IMG/VR virus record: IMGVR_UViG_3300048797_000170
Coordinates: 1 to 45,574 of that record
DNA length: 45,574 nt
DNA from: a virus
Reading direction: 5' to 3' (one strand)
Shown here one piece after another: positions 21,875 to 28,793 of this stretch. The notes beneath the pieces were generated by a model. It was not told the DNA's origin. It made no database searches and saw only the letters and a program-made list of their open reading frames with translations. The position numbers and the translations under genes were made by a program. Within the stretch, counting starts at the first letter, position 1; every line of letters begins with the position of its first letter.

Positions 21875-22197
21875 CAGTTCTCAACCTGCTCGTCGCAGGG
21901 GTTACCCATCACCTTGAGCGGGATCAGCCTGCCGGTCCCCACCGGGTCGTAGTCACCCAGACGGAGCACTGCGAGCAGCACCGGCACGTCCTCGAACCCG
22001 TCCCACGCCTCCTCATCGATGCCCCGGTCGAGGGCGCACGAGAACGGGCAGGTGCGCAGGTCGCGCCCGCTGTCCAGGCAGGACTGACTGTGCAGGATGT
22101 AGACCCGCTGTTCGGTGGTCACCATCTTCCCGAGGTGGCTCAAGTCGTGCCTCAGTACTCCGACCACCTGCTGTGCGTTCGGTGCGAGATCGCTCAT
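21874..22197 (-). CDS. Hypothetical protein with cysteine cluster
   Basis: 107 residues. Cysteines in HSQSCLDSGRDLRTCPFSCA (three in 15 residues) plus a later NPCDEQ may bind a metal. The remainder is hydrophilic with a leucine-rich helix (VPVLLAVLRLGDYD). It is coupled to the helicase gene by a one-base overlap and shares one base with the next upstream gene. Function not recognised; position suggests a helicase accessory factor. Confidence 0.65.
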   Translation of the reverse strand: MSDLAPNAQQVVGVLRHDLSHLGKMVTTEQRVYILHSQSCLDSGRDLRTCPFSCALDRGIDEEAWDGFEDVPVLLAVLRLGDYDPVGTGRLIPLKVMGNPCDEQVEN

Positions 22198-22607
22198 CAG
22201 TAGCCGACCTGGGTGATGTCGAGGTAGTGAGATCCGTACATCAGCGCCCGCTGCGGGAGGTCGATGACCCCCCGCACGTCGGGTCGGTAGGCCAGGTCAC
22301 GCACCAGCGCGGGGATGAAGATCCCGCCGGTGGCATACCGGAAGGGGTTGGAGCCTCGTTCGTCCATCTCAGTCATCAGGTTGTCGATCACTTTCTGTGG
22401 TTCCTCAGAGATCAGTTCAAGGAGCACGTTCACGCGGGAGGAGAAGTGCCAAAGGCGATTCATGGCCACGTTGTTGGGGACAGAGGTTTCGGCGTGCCGG
22501 GTGAAGACACCCAGCACCTTGCGGGTCTTGTCGACCTGGTCCATCACCACATCGGCGTGGACCAGGATCCGGGGCGAGAAGAACCCGGCGATGTCGTTGC
22601 CCTGCAT
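22197..22607 (-). CDS. Hypothetical protein
   Basis: 136 residues without a recognised family. It is mixed alpha/beta: a beta-rich start (MQGNDIAGFFSPRILVHADV), basic helices, and a C-terminal part rich in Tyr and Arg (ALMYGSHYLDITQVGY). There are no cysteines and no membrane segment. One-base overlaps with both neighbours place it firmly in the replication operon, between the small genes that follow the loader and the helicase. Confidence 0.65.
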   Translation of the reverse strand: MQGNDIAGFFSPRILVHADVVMDQVDKTRKVLGVFTRHAETSVPNNVAMNRLWHFSSRVNVLLELISEEPQKVIDNLMTEMDERGSNPFRYATGGIFIPALVRDLAYRPDVRGVIDLPQRALMYGSHYLDITQVGY

Positions 22608-22807
22608 CAGGCCTCCCGAGGGTGCTTGAGGCGGACGTGAAAGCGCGCGTTGTTGTTCGCCGCGTCAGCCGACGGGTACGGCCCCGCGTCGAGCCCTCCG
22701 GCCGGAACAGCCGGGCAGGGGAAGCACCGGAACCACCAGCCGAAGTCCTCCGGGTCACCAGCAGGGTCGACGGTGGCGCTGTACAGGTACACCAGGGGGC
22801 GCACCAT
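22607..22807 (-). CDS. Small hypothetical protein
   Basis: 66 residues beginning MVRPLVYLYSATVDPAGD. It has a WWFRCFPCPAV segment with CxxC, then a polar region ending in a basic tail. Two strands followed by a helix (SADAANNNARFHVRLKH) suggest a compact alpha/beta fold. Single-base overlaps on both sides support translation. No function assigned. Confidence 0.6.
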   Translation of the reverse strand: MVRPLVYLYSATVDPAGDPEDFGWWFRCFPCPAVPAGGLDAGPYPSADAANNNARFHVRLKHPREA

Positions 22808-23136
22808 CAGAGCACCACGATGTGGCCGTAGCGGCGCAGCAGGTCACGCAGCACGGCAGGGTCGGCGGCGTCCAGGTTGAGACGTTCGGCCTCCTCGATA
22901 CCTCCGGGTCCGATGTCCATCTGGAAGATGCCCCCGGGAAGCCGGTGCTCTTGGACCACGGCGATGTGCTGGCACGCTCCGCCCTCCGGCGGGGAGCAGG
23001 TGCAGCGCAACTTCCGGCTGCCCACCTGGTAGGAGACCTCGTCGACGTCACCGCTGTCCGAGTCGAGGAAGAACTGGAGGGTGTACCAGGGTACGTCCAC
23101 GGGCGGCGTCTCACGGGGGATCCAGGGCTGCGTCAT
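22807..23136 (-). CDS. SWIM-type zinc-finger protein
   Basis: 109 residues from the ATG at 23136, which overlaps the loader gene stop (ATGA). The longer frame to 23337 would lie inside the loader gene. Strands (WYTLQFFLDSDSGDVDEVSY) lead into KLRCTCSPPEGGACQHIAVV, a CxC-xn-CxH SWIM-finger pattern. A C-terminal helix follows (PAVLRDLLRRYGHIVVL). SWIM fingers bind DNA or protein and occur in recombination factors and SNF2-type ATPases. A replication or recombination accessory role is inferred. Confidence 0.65.
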   Translation of the reverse strand: MTQPWIPRETPPVDVPWYTLQFFLDSDSGDVDEVSYQVGSRKLRCTCSPPEGGACQHIAVVQEHRLPGGIFQMDIGPGGIEEAERLNLDAADPAVLRDLLRRYGHIVVL

Positions 23137-23861
23137 ACCCGTACCGGCTTCTTGCGACGGTCGCCGGTTCCGCCATACACCAGGGGCACCGGGTAGAACG
23201 CGTCGTGGGCGAACGAGGCCATCGCCGGGCTGTACGCGGTGCCCCAGTCCTTCTGTGGCACGTTGGTGGTCACGATGGTCGGTAGACCGGCGTCGAAGCG
23301 CTCCCGCAGCAGGTGATCGAAGGTGCCCTCGGACCACGTGCTCTTGTACTCCTTGCCGAGGTCGTCGACCACCAGCAGGCGGACCTTGTTCGCCTCCGGG
23401 CCGTGTCCGAAGACGCTGTCCATCAGGCCACGGTCGGCGTCGTCGAGGTCACGGTCCCAGCCGCGCTTGATGGTGGACAGGATCTCGGGGTAGGTGAAGT
23501 ACATCACCGGGTTCGGGAAGGACATCGGCGCGGCGCCGGGGACGCGGTGCCATCGCTCGCGCCACATAGGCTCCGGCATCCTGCGCAGCACGCACTGGGC
23601 GGTGACGCTGGCCAGGAAGGTCTTCCCGGTTCCGGGCGGGCCCTCGATCAGCAGGCCCTTGCCGCACGTGGTGCGCTTTCCGTCGGCGACCAGGATCTCG
23701 CCGGTGGTCATCTGCCCCAGCCACTTCTCGACCACCTCGCGGGTCTCGCCCTCGTAGGTGTCCAGGTCGTCCAGTTCGGCGCCTCGGAAGCGGGGTGGGA
23801 TCCGGGAGTGGATGACGCGGGAGCGAAGGGTGGTGGGCAGTTTGTCGAAGTCGTAACTCAT
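23133..23861 (-). CDS. dnaC: DnaC-like helicase loader (AAA+ ATPase)
   Basis: 242 residues from MSYDFDKL at 23861, which overlaps the upstream stop. Walker A is EGPPGTGKT (73-81). Walker B is LLVVDDLGKE, followed by a sensor strand PTIVTTNVPQ. This is the AAA+ core of DnaC/DnaI helicase loaders. The N-terminal 60 residues would contact the helicase. It lies three short genes ahead of the DnaB-like helicase and just after the putative initiator, the usual order of a phage replication module. Confidence 0.9.
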   Translation of the reverse strand: MSYDFDKLPTTLRSRVIHSRIPPRFRGAELDDLDTYEGETREVVEKWLGQMTTGEILVADGKRTTCGKGLLIEGPPGTGKTFLASVTAQCVLRRMPEPMWRERWHRVPGAAPMSFPNPVMYFTYPEILSTIKRGWDRDLDDADRGLMDSVFGHGPEANKVRLLVVDDLGKEYKSTWSEGTFDHLLRERFDAGLPTIVTTNVPQKDWGTAYSPAMASFAHDAFYPVPLVYGGTGDRRKKPVRV

Positions 23862-25138
23862 GCCACGACGACCATCTCGTCGTCGTCGGACGGGATCCAC
23901 TCTTCCTCGTCCTCGACGACCCACTCCTCGTCGGGGTGCTCGGCCAACCGGGCCTGGGACTCGGCGCGCAGGCGAAGGAACTCTGCCTGCTTCTCAGCGG
24001 CCTGCTGAGCCTCGTTCTGGGCCTTCTGTGCCTGGTAGGTCAACATCTCGCCACGAACCCGCTCAGCGTCATCCTCGCGCTTCTGGCGGGCAACCAGCGC
24101 CTCGGCAGCGGCGGCGGCATGGCTCTTCGCGCGCTCCTCGTCGATGCGGCGGTTCTCCGCGTCGATGGCGGGCATCGCCGCGATCTGTGCGTCACGGATG
24201 GCCACCGACTCGGCGTAATGCTCGTCGTCGAGGATCGTGTCGTGGGCGAGGATCTTCTGGGCGGTTCCGTACGTGTGGGTGATCTCGGCCAGGAAACGAC
24301 GCCACAGCGGGGGCTCGCCCTCGCCGAGGTCACGCAGGTTGCGGGGGTTGGCGAAGAAGATCTCGATGCACTGCGCCAGCGCGGCCGAGGACGACCCGTT
24401 GTGGAGCATGCGGCCCAGGGCGCCGCCCAGGTTCTTGGCGTTGGTCTGGTTGGGGACGTCACCGGCGACCCGGTAGGCCCGGGAGTTGAACTCGGCGGTC
24501 AGGTCGAACGACGTCCAACGGTCGGGGGCCTTGTCACGCCGTGTGGCGGTCCCTCGCGGTGCGGGCCGGGACGGTCGCTCGGGCACCGAGGCGAGTGGAT
24601 TGGCGATGTCGACGTCGTCGCGATCTCGGCCACGGAGCATGTGGGTGTTCTCCTTCGGGGTGGGGTGTTCGGGGGGTTCGCTCGCCGCCTGCGGCGAGGG
24701 AAGAAGAGTGTTCTTCTCTTCTTCCTTCTTGATCTCTTGATCTTGACTTTGACTTTGAACGCCTAGGCCCCCAAGTACTTGAACGCCGGATTGATAACAG
24801 TGGGCCTCGGGAGCGTCCTCGAGGACCAGATCCGGGACCAGTCTGACGCCCCACTCGGGCGCCCTCACCTGGTCGGCGAAGACCTGCTCGTTGCGCCAGT
24901 GACCGGGTGAGAGCATCTGCTTCTGGACCCGGATGTAGTCACCCTGCTTGAGCCTGCGCATGCTGGCTCGGATGACGTCACGGCCCCCGGGGACCAGGTG
25001 CTGGGTCCAGACCGCGTCAGCGCTGAGCGCCCTGCCGGACAGGTACAGGACCTCGTACAGGTCACGGTCTGCGGGCAGCAGGTTGGGGTCCTGGAAGACC
25101 TCGTCGAGTTGTGACCGCTCGGCCAGTAGCGCGCTCAC
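23858..25138 (-). CDS. Putative replication initiator (winged helix plus coiled coil)
   Basis: 426 residues from a GTG. Residues ~20-95 look like a winged helix-turn-helix (DLYEVLYLSGRALS, VIRASMRRLKQGDYIRVQK). A disordered Lys/Glu/Pro-rich linker follows (~130-215). A globular helical domain (~215-310, WTSFDLTAEFNSRAYRVAG) comes next, then a long Ala/Glu/Arg coiled coil (~320-400) and an acidic end. Its place immediately ahead of the DnaC-like loader, at the first position of the replication operon, fits an origin-binding initiator. No sequence-level homology to a named initiator is claimed. Confidence 0.65.
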   Translation of the reverse strand: MSALLAERSQLDEVFQDPNLLPADRDLYEVLYLSGRALSADAVWTQHLVPGGRDVIRASMRRLKQGDYIRVQKQMLSPGHWRNEQVFADQVRAPEWGVRLVPDLVLEDAPEAHCYQSGVQVLGGLGVQSQSQDQEIKKEEEKNTLLPSPQAASEPPEHPTPKENTHMLRGRDRDDVDIANPLASVPERPSRPAPRGTATRRDKAPDRWTSFDLTAEFNSRAYRVAGDVPNQTNAKNLGGALGRMLHNGSSSAALAQCIEIFFANPRNLRDLGEGEPPLWRRFLAEITHTYGTAQKILAHDTILDDEHYAESVAIRDAQIAAMPAIDAENRRIDEERAKSHAAAAAEALVARQKREDDAERVRGEMLTYQAQKAQNEAQQAAEKQAEFLRLRAESQARLAEHPDEEWVVEDEEEWIPSDDDEMVVVA

Positions 25139-25266
25139 GCCTGGTCCGAGCGTGTGGAATATGTGACGCCGAGAGCGCCTGGGTTATGACTCATGGGGGC
25201 TTTTCGCTTCCGCCTGAACTGTGGTGAGTTTTTTCCGGGCCTTCGGTGGCCCGGCGAGGACCAGGT
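25139..25266 (-). other. 128-base gap ahead of the replication operon
   Basis: The gap separates the last structural-module gene from the putative initiator and is the natural place for the replication-operon promoter. Besides the GC hairpin it holds a 9-base palindrome-like ATGACTCAT (25186-25194) and an AT-richer patch (CATATT on the minus strand, near 25160) that could be a -10 element. I see no matching -35. No open frame of note and no RNA gene are seen. Confidence 0.4.
25235..25254 (-). terminator. GC-rich hairpin at the structural/replication boundary
   Basis: A perfect 7-base-pair inverted repeat, CCGGGCC and GGCCCGG, with a 6-base loop lies just past the stop of the membrane protein gene. 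On the minus strand it is followed by six A, not U, so it is not a classical intrinsic terminator in either direction. Hairpins without U-tracts can terminate in actinobacteria, and its location between two modules is suggestive. Confidence 0.35.
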
Positions 25267-25560
25267 TTACAGCCTGGGGATACGCGAACGCAACTTCGAC
25301 ACGCCGACGGCGGCGTGTTCACTCGAAACGTTCTCGCCGGGGGCCAGCCGGGACAGCGCCAGAGCGCCGAAACCCGTAGCCATCGCAAGGACAGCCGTCC
25401 TCCAGGACTGCCCGTGCCCGAACGCGAAGAGCACCGCCGTGGCGTACATCAGGGACAGGACGGCGTTGGCGCGAGGGTACCGGGGAACCCCGGCGACGAC
25501 CAGCAGCAGCGCGGTGGCGAGAATCGTGACTGCTAACTCAAGGACATCCGCGAGGGGCAT
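25267..25560 (-). CDS. Three-helix membrane protein, holin candidate
   Basis: 97 residues with three predicted transmembrane helices: LELAVTILATALLLVVAG (about 7-25), NAVLSLMYATAVLFAFG (about 32-48) and TAVLAMATGFGALALS (about 55-70). A basic/polar tail follows. Size and topology match class I holins. It is the last gene of the structural module. However, no free endolysin lies beside it, and the only peptidoglycan hydrolases in the window are in the tail protein at 34335. The ribosome-binding site is weak. Confidence 0.6.
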   Translation of the reverse strand: MPLADVLELAVTILATALLLVVAGVPRYPRANAVLSLMYATAVLFAFGHGQSWRTAVLAMATGFGALALSRLAPGENVSSEHAAVGVSKLRSRIPRL

Positions 25561-25570
25561 GGAGGCGACG

Positions 25571-27712
25571 CTACAACAAGGTGCCGTTGATGCTCAGCAC
25601 AAACGCGGTCCCGACCGGGAGTTGGTTCTGCAGGTTGGCCACCAACCGTGACCTCACGACCTCGTTCAGGGTGCTCGAGGACGCCGCCAGCGAGGCCGAG
25701 GACGCCGCCATCGCCACGTACACCGTGCGCGCGTCCTGGAAGGTTGCCGTGCCGCCCTGTGTGAGCATCACCGCGTCCAGGTAGTGCGTCACCGCGCCGA
25801 GCGTCAGGTCGCAGGTCAGGTACGCCGCGCGCGCCGGGGATGTGACCGGGGCGCCCACGACCTGGGCCACCGACGTGGTGGTGGCCTGCGACGTCACGGC
25901 GGTGACCGGGGATCCGATCAGGCGGCCCTGCGCGTCCCACCAGGAGACGGCGGCCGAGACCGTGCTGGCGACGCTGCTGGCGATGTAGAGACTCAGCGTG
26001 TAGGGCAGCGCCGCCGTCACCGGAACTCCCTGCGAGAGGGCGAACGGGTTGGCGTGCGTGGCGGCGGACTGGCTGCTGCCGGGGGCGGTCACGATGCCCG
26101 TCGGCAGGACCGGGGGGAGCAGCGTGTACCGGGTCGGGGTCGGGACCCCGGTCACCTGGGCGGTGACGTTGTACCCGCTCGGGGCGGCGCCGGTGACGCT
26201 CACCCAGTCGCCGACCTCGAGCCCGTGGGTGAGCACGGTGTCGACCTGCAGCGAGGTGGAGACCACCGTCAGGGCCACGTTCACGACACCCCCCGCCAGT
26301 GAGAGCACGGCCGACCCGGTCGCGGCGACCTTCAGCGACTGCGGGATGTCCAGCAGCCCGGGCGTGGTGGTGGCGGCGTTGGTGACGAAGTAGGTCTTCG
26401 GGATCGCGTACGTGTTGCTGGGGTCCAGCGTGAGCGCGGCGTTGGTGGCCGCCCAGGATCCGGTGCCATAGGTGAAGGAGGAGCAGTCGGTGCCCAGCAG
26501 CAGGTTCTGTCCGAGCGTGACCGTCGTGGGAAGGCCCACCAGGGACTCCACGAAGACCTCCAGGCCGCCCCGGGTGCCACGGGAGGAACTCAGGTACTGC
26601 GCGCTCTGTACGAGAGCCCTACGCGAGCGCATGCCGAACGTCGGCTCGTCGGGCAGCCCGAACGTGGCAACCGCCGAGGGAAGCAGCGCAGAGGGCATCG
26701 AGGACGCGTCCCACAGCCGCTGCACCTTGTCGACGTGGGTCAGGATGTTGTCCCACTGCCACGCCAGACCGGCCAGGAACTTGCCGGTCGTCGGGGCGCC
26801 GGGGGTGAGCGAGTCGGTGTCGCTCAGCACGTCGATCAGGGGCAGTTCGCTGGACCCGTAGTTGACGTTGGTCAGGAACGGGGGCAGAACGTCGAAGAAG
26901 CGCGCGATGCTGTTGTGGTCACGGGGAGCCAGGAAACTGGCCTGGTCCCCGAACACCCACAGCCCCGGCACCGTCCAGTCGGCCACCCACAGCGAGTAGT
27001 AGTACTCGACCCCGGGCACCACGGACTGGTCGGTCACCCAGTCCTGCCCCAGCGGGATCCGGGTCAGTGAGGGGGTGGCGATGGCGCCACACACAGGGGT
27101 GTAGGTGGAGAAGCCGGACACGTCGAACGGCAGCCCGGTCAGCCCGGCCGCGCTGACCAGCATCGCGGTGGTGCCGACCGGCAGCGGCTTGGGGTTCTGC
27201 CGTAGCCCGAACGCGGTCGGTCCGAGGATGACCGAGACCACCCATGACCCATAGACCAGGGGTGTGCCGTCCCAGGTCGTCAGGGCGGTGTTCGTCGAGT
27301 CCACGGTCGGTACCGGAACCCCGGAGAAGGTGACCACGTCGCCGGACTTCAGGAAGTGCGGCTCGGTCGTGGCGACGACAGTCCAGCCGTACCCGTCGAC
27401 CGTGGCGGCGGATAGATTGATGGGGTAGTCGGTGGCCGCGATCACGGTCGAGAAGTTGTCCTGGTGACTGGTGGCGAAGCCCTTGGTGGAGCGCAGCAAC
27501 TTCACCTTGGGCTCGATGTCGGCCCGGAATCCCCAGGACACGGTCCCGCGCCCGAACACCGGCAGACCCTGGGCGTCCACGTAGGACCCCAGCGAGTCGG
27601 TGGGGGCGACCGAGAAGCCGCTCAGCCGCAGGTCCGGGATGTCACCGGTGCCATAGACACCGGTGCCGTACTTCCCGTAGGTGAACCCACTGGCCCCCGA
27701 GTACCTCGTCAT
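25571..27712 (-). CDS. gpI-like baseplate/tail protein with C-terminal sugar-binding-like domain
   Basis: 713 residues. The N-terminal ~240 residues are strand-rich repeats (DYPINLSAATVDGYGWTVV). The central part (~275-410) resembles tail protein I of the P2/Mu group: a helical segment FLAGLAWQWDNILTHVDKVQ, then LWDASSMPSALLPSAVATFG. The C-terminal ~300 residues contain a beta-sandwich resembling carbohydrate-binding modules (LPYTLSLYIASSVASTVSAA). It follows baseplate J and a collar-type fibre gene, so it probably links fibres to the baseplate or acts as a short fibre itself. Confidence 0.75.
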   Translation of the reverse strand: MTRYSGASGFTYGKYGTGVYGTGDIPDLRLSGFSVAPTDSLGSYVDAQGLPVFGRGTVSWGFRADIEPKVKLLRSTKGFATSHQDNFSTVIAATDYPINLSAATVDGYGWTVVATTEPHFLKSGDVVTFSGVPVPTVDSTNTALTTWDGTPLVYGSWVVSVILGPTAFGLRQNPKPLPVGTTAMLVSAAGLTGLPFDVSGFSTYTPVCGAIATPSLTRIPLGQDWVTDQSVVPGVEYYYSLWVADWTVPGLWVFGDQASFLAPRDHNSIARFFDVLPPFLTNVNYGSSELPLIDVLSDTDSLTPGAPTTGKFLAGLAWQWDNILTHVDKVQRLWDASSMPSALLPSAVATFGLPDEPTFGMRSRRALVQSAQYLSSSRGTRGGLEVFVESLVGLPTTVTLGQNLLLGTDCSSFTYGTGSWAATNAALTLDPSNTYAIPKTYFVTNAATTTPGLLDIPQSLKVAATGSAVLSLAGGVVNVALTVVSTSLQVDTVLTHGLEVGDWVSVTGAAPSGYNVTAQVTGVPTPTRYTLLPPVLPTGIVTAPGSSQSAATHANPFALSQGVPVTAALPYTLSLYIASSVASTVSAAVSWWDAQGRLIGSPVTAVTSQATTTSVAQVVGAPVTSPARAAYLTCDLTLGAVTHYLDAVMLTQGGTATFQDARTVYVAMAASSASLAASSSTLNEVVRSRLVANLQNQLPVGTAFVLSINGTLL

Positions 27713-27725
27713 GCTGCCTTCCGAC

Positions 27726-28733
27726 TCAGACCTTGATGAAGAAGTTGAGCGCCAGCGACTTGGGGGTCACTGTGATCGGGGTGGACGTCCCGGTGGACCC
27801 TGTGCTGCCATTGAAGTCGGCGACCCGTACGTCGTGCCCGTGCGTGCCGTCCACGTTGGTCACTCGCGGGGACGCCCCGTTGTGACCTGCGTTGCTGCCG
27901 CTGCCCTGGGTGGCGTAGTTGTTCTCGGTGAACGGACGCAGCAGGTCGTACCCACCGGTACGCACAGCGACCCCGAAGGACTGGTACGCACCCGTGTGGG
28001 TGTGCTCGCCACCGGAGAAGGTGCCCGCGCCGTGGCCGTGGCTCATGTCGTGGGTGTGGGCGGGAAGGTTCCCGGCTCCCAGGGTCACGGTGTCAGAGCC
28101 ACCGACCGCACCGACCGCCTTGGTGCCGCTGGCGCCGACCGGGACGCGGTCGGAGAAGTCAGGCAGCGTGTACGTTCCCGAGCCGCCCAGGTACGCCCAC
28201 AGGTTGGGGTAGTTGGAGTTGGTGATCACGGCGGCGGTCCCGTTCAGGGGCAGGTACCCGGCCCCTCCGGCACCCAGCATCATGACGACCGTGCCGGTGG
28301 CGACCCCGACCCCGGTGGTGGCCCCGGCGAAGTTCAGGTTGCCGGTGAAGGTGAGGTTGCCGGTGAAGGTCGGGCTGCCGTCGAGGTTCCCGGACAGCGT
28401 GGCCGCGTTGATCGTGGGGTCGGTCAGTGTCTTGTTGGTCAGGGTCTGGGTGAGGTCGGTGCCGACGAGGACGCTGGCTCCCATGCCGTGGGTGGCGGTG
28501 GTGGCCGCCGCGTGTGTGGTGGCGGTCGACTCGGTCGCCGCGATTCGGGCCGCGACGGTGGCGGAGCCACCGGCGGGAAGCGCGCCGAGGGCGGTCTCGA
28601 TCCTGATGACCTCCGCCTGGGCCGCGTTCATGTGCGCCGCCAGCACCGTGTCACCGTCGTTATGCGCCGCCATCAGGGTAGCGGTCTCGACCACGGTGGG
28701 GTACGTGCTGGACGTGCTGTCAGAGTAGGCCAT
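27726..28733 (-). CDS. Tail-fibre protein with collar domain
   Basis: 335 residues. The N-terminal ~130 residues include an alanine-rich helical bundle (MNAAQAEVIRIETALGALPA) and repeats likely to form a trimeric stalk. From about residue 155 there is a phage tail-collar domain: GAGGAGYLPLNGTAAVI, TYTLPDFSDRVPVGAS, then a His-rich segment NLPAHTHDMSHGHGAG. It ends in LALNFFIKV, as in other collar-type fibres. It is related in plan to the partial protein at the right edge. Collar proteins are receptor-binding or short-fibre proteins. Confidence 0.85.
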   Translation of the reverse strand: MAYSDSTSSTYPTVVETATLMAAHNDGDTVLAAHMNAAQAEVIRIETALGALPAGGSATVAARIAATESTATTHAAATTATHGMGASVLVGTDLTQTLTNKTLTDPTINAATLSGNLDGSPTFTGNLTFTGNLNFAGATTGVGVATGTVVMMLGAGGAGYLPLNGTAAVITNSNYPNLWAYLGGSGTYTLPDFSDRVPVGASGTKAVGAVGGSDTVTLGAGNLPAHTHDMSHGHGAGTFSGGEHTHTGAYQSFGVAVRTGGYDLLRPFTENNYATQGSGSNAGHNGASPRVTNVDGTHGHDVRVADFNGSTGSTGTSTPITVTPKSLALNFFIKV

Positions 28734-28793
28734 GGGGGGTTCCCTTCCTCGTCTTACATGTTCTCGTGTTTGGGGCTGAGCCGGGGGTCGAAC

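Noticed and set aside
22807-23337. 176-residue version of the SWIM protein
   Set aside because: Its first 67 residues would overlap the DnaC-like gene out of frame. The ATG at 23136 gives a normal ATGA overlap.
25229-25254. Classical intrinsic terminator at the T6 plus hairpin
   Set aside because: The T run precedes the stem on the plus strand and becomes an A run after it on the minus strand, so neither orientation has a U-tract after the hairpin. It is kept only as a possible hairpin terminator of low confidence.
28734-28793. tRNA-like GTTCGACCCC in the gap between baseplate J and the collar fibre
   Set aside because: Only a T-loop-like fragment is present. There is no acceptor, D or anticodon arm, and the upstream half is coding.
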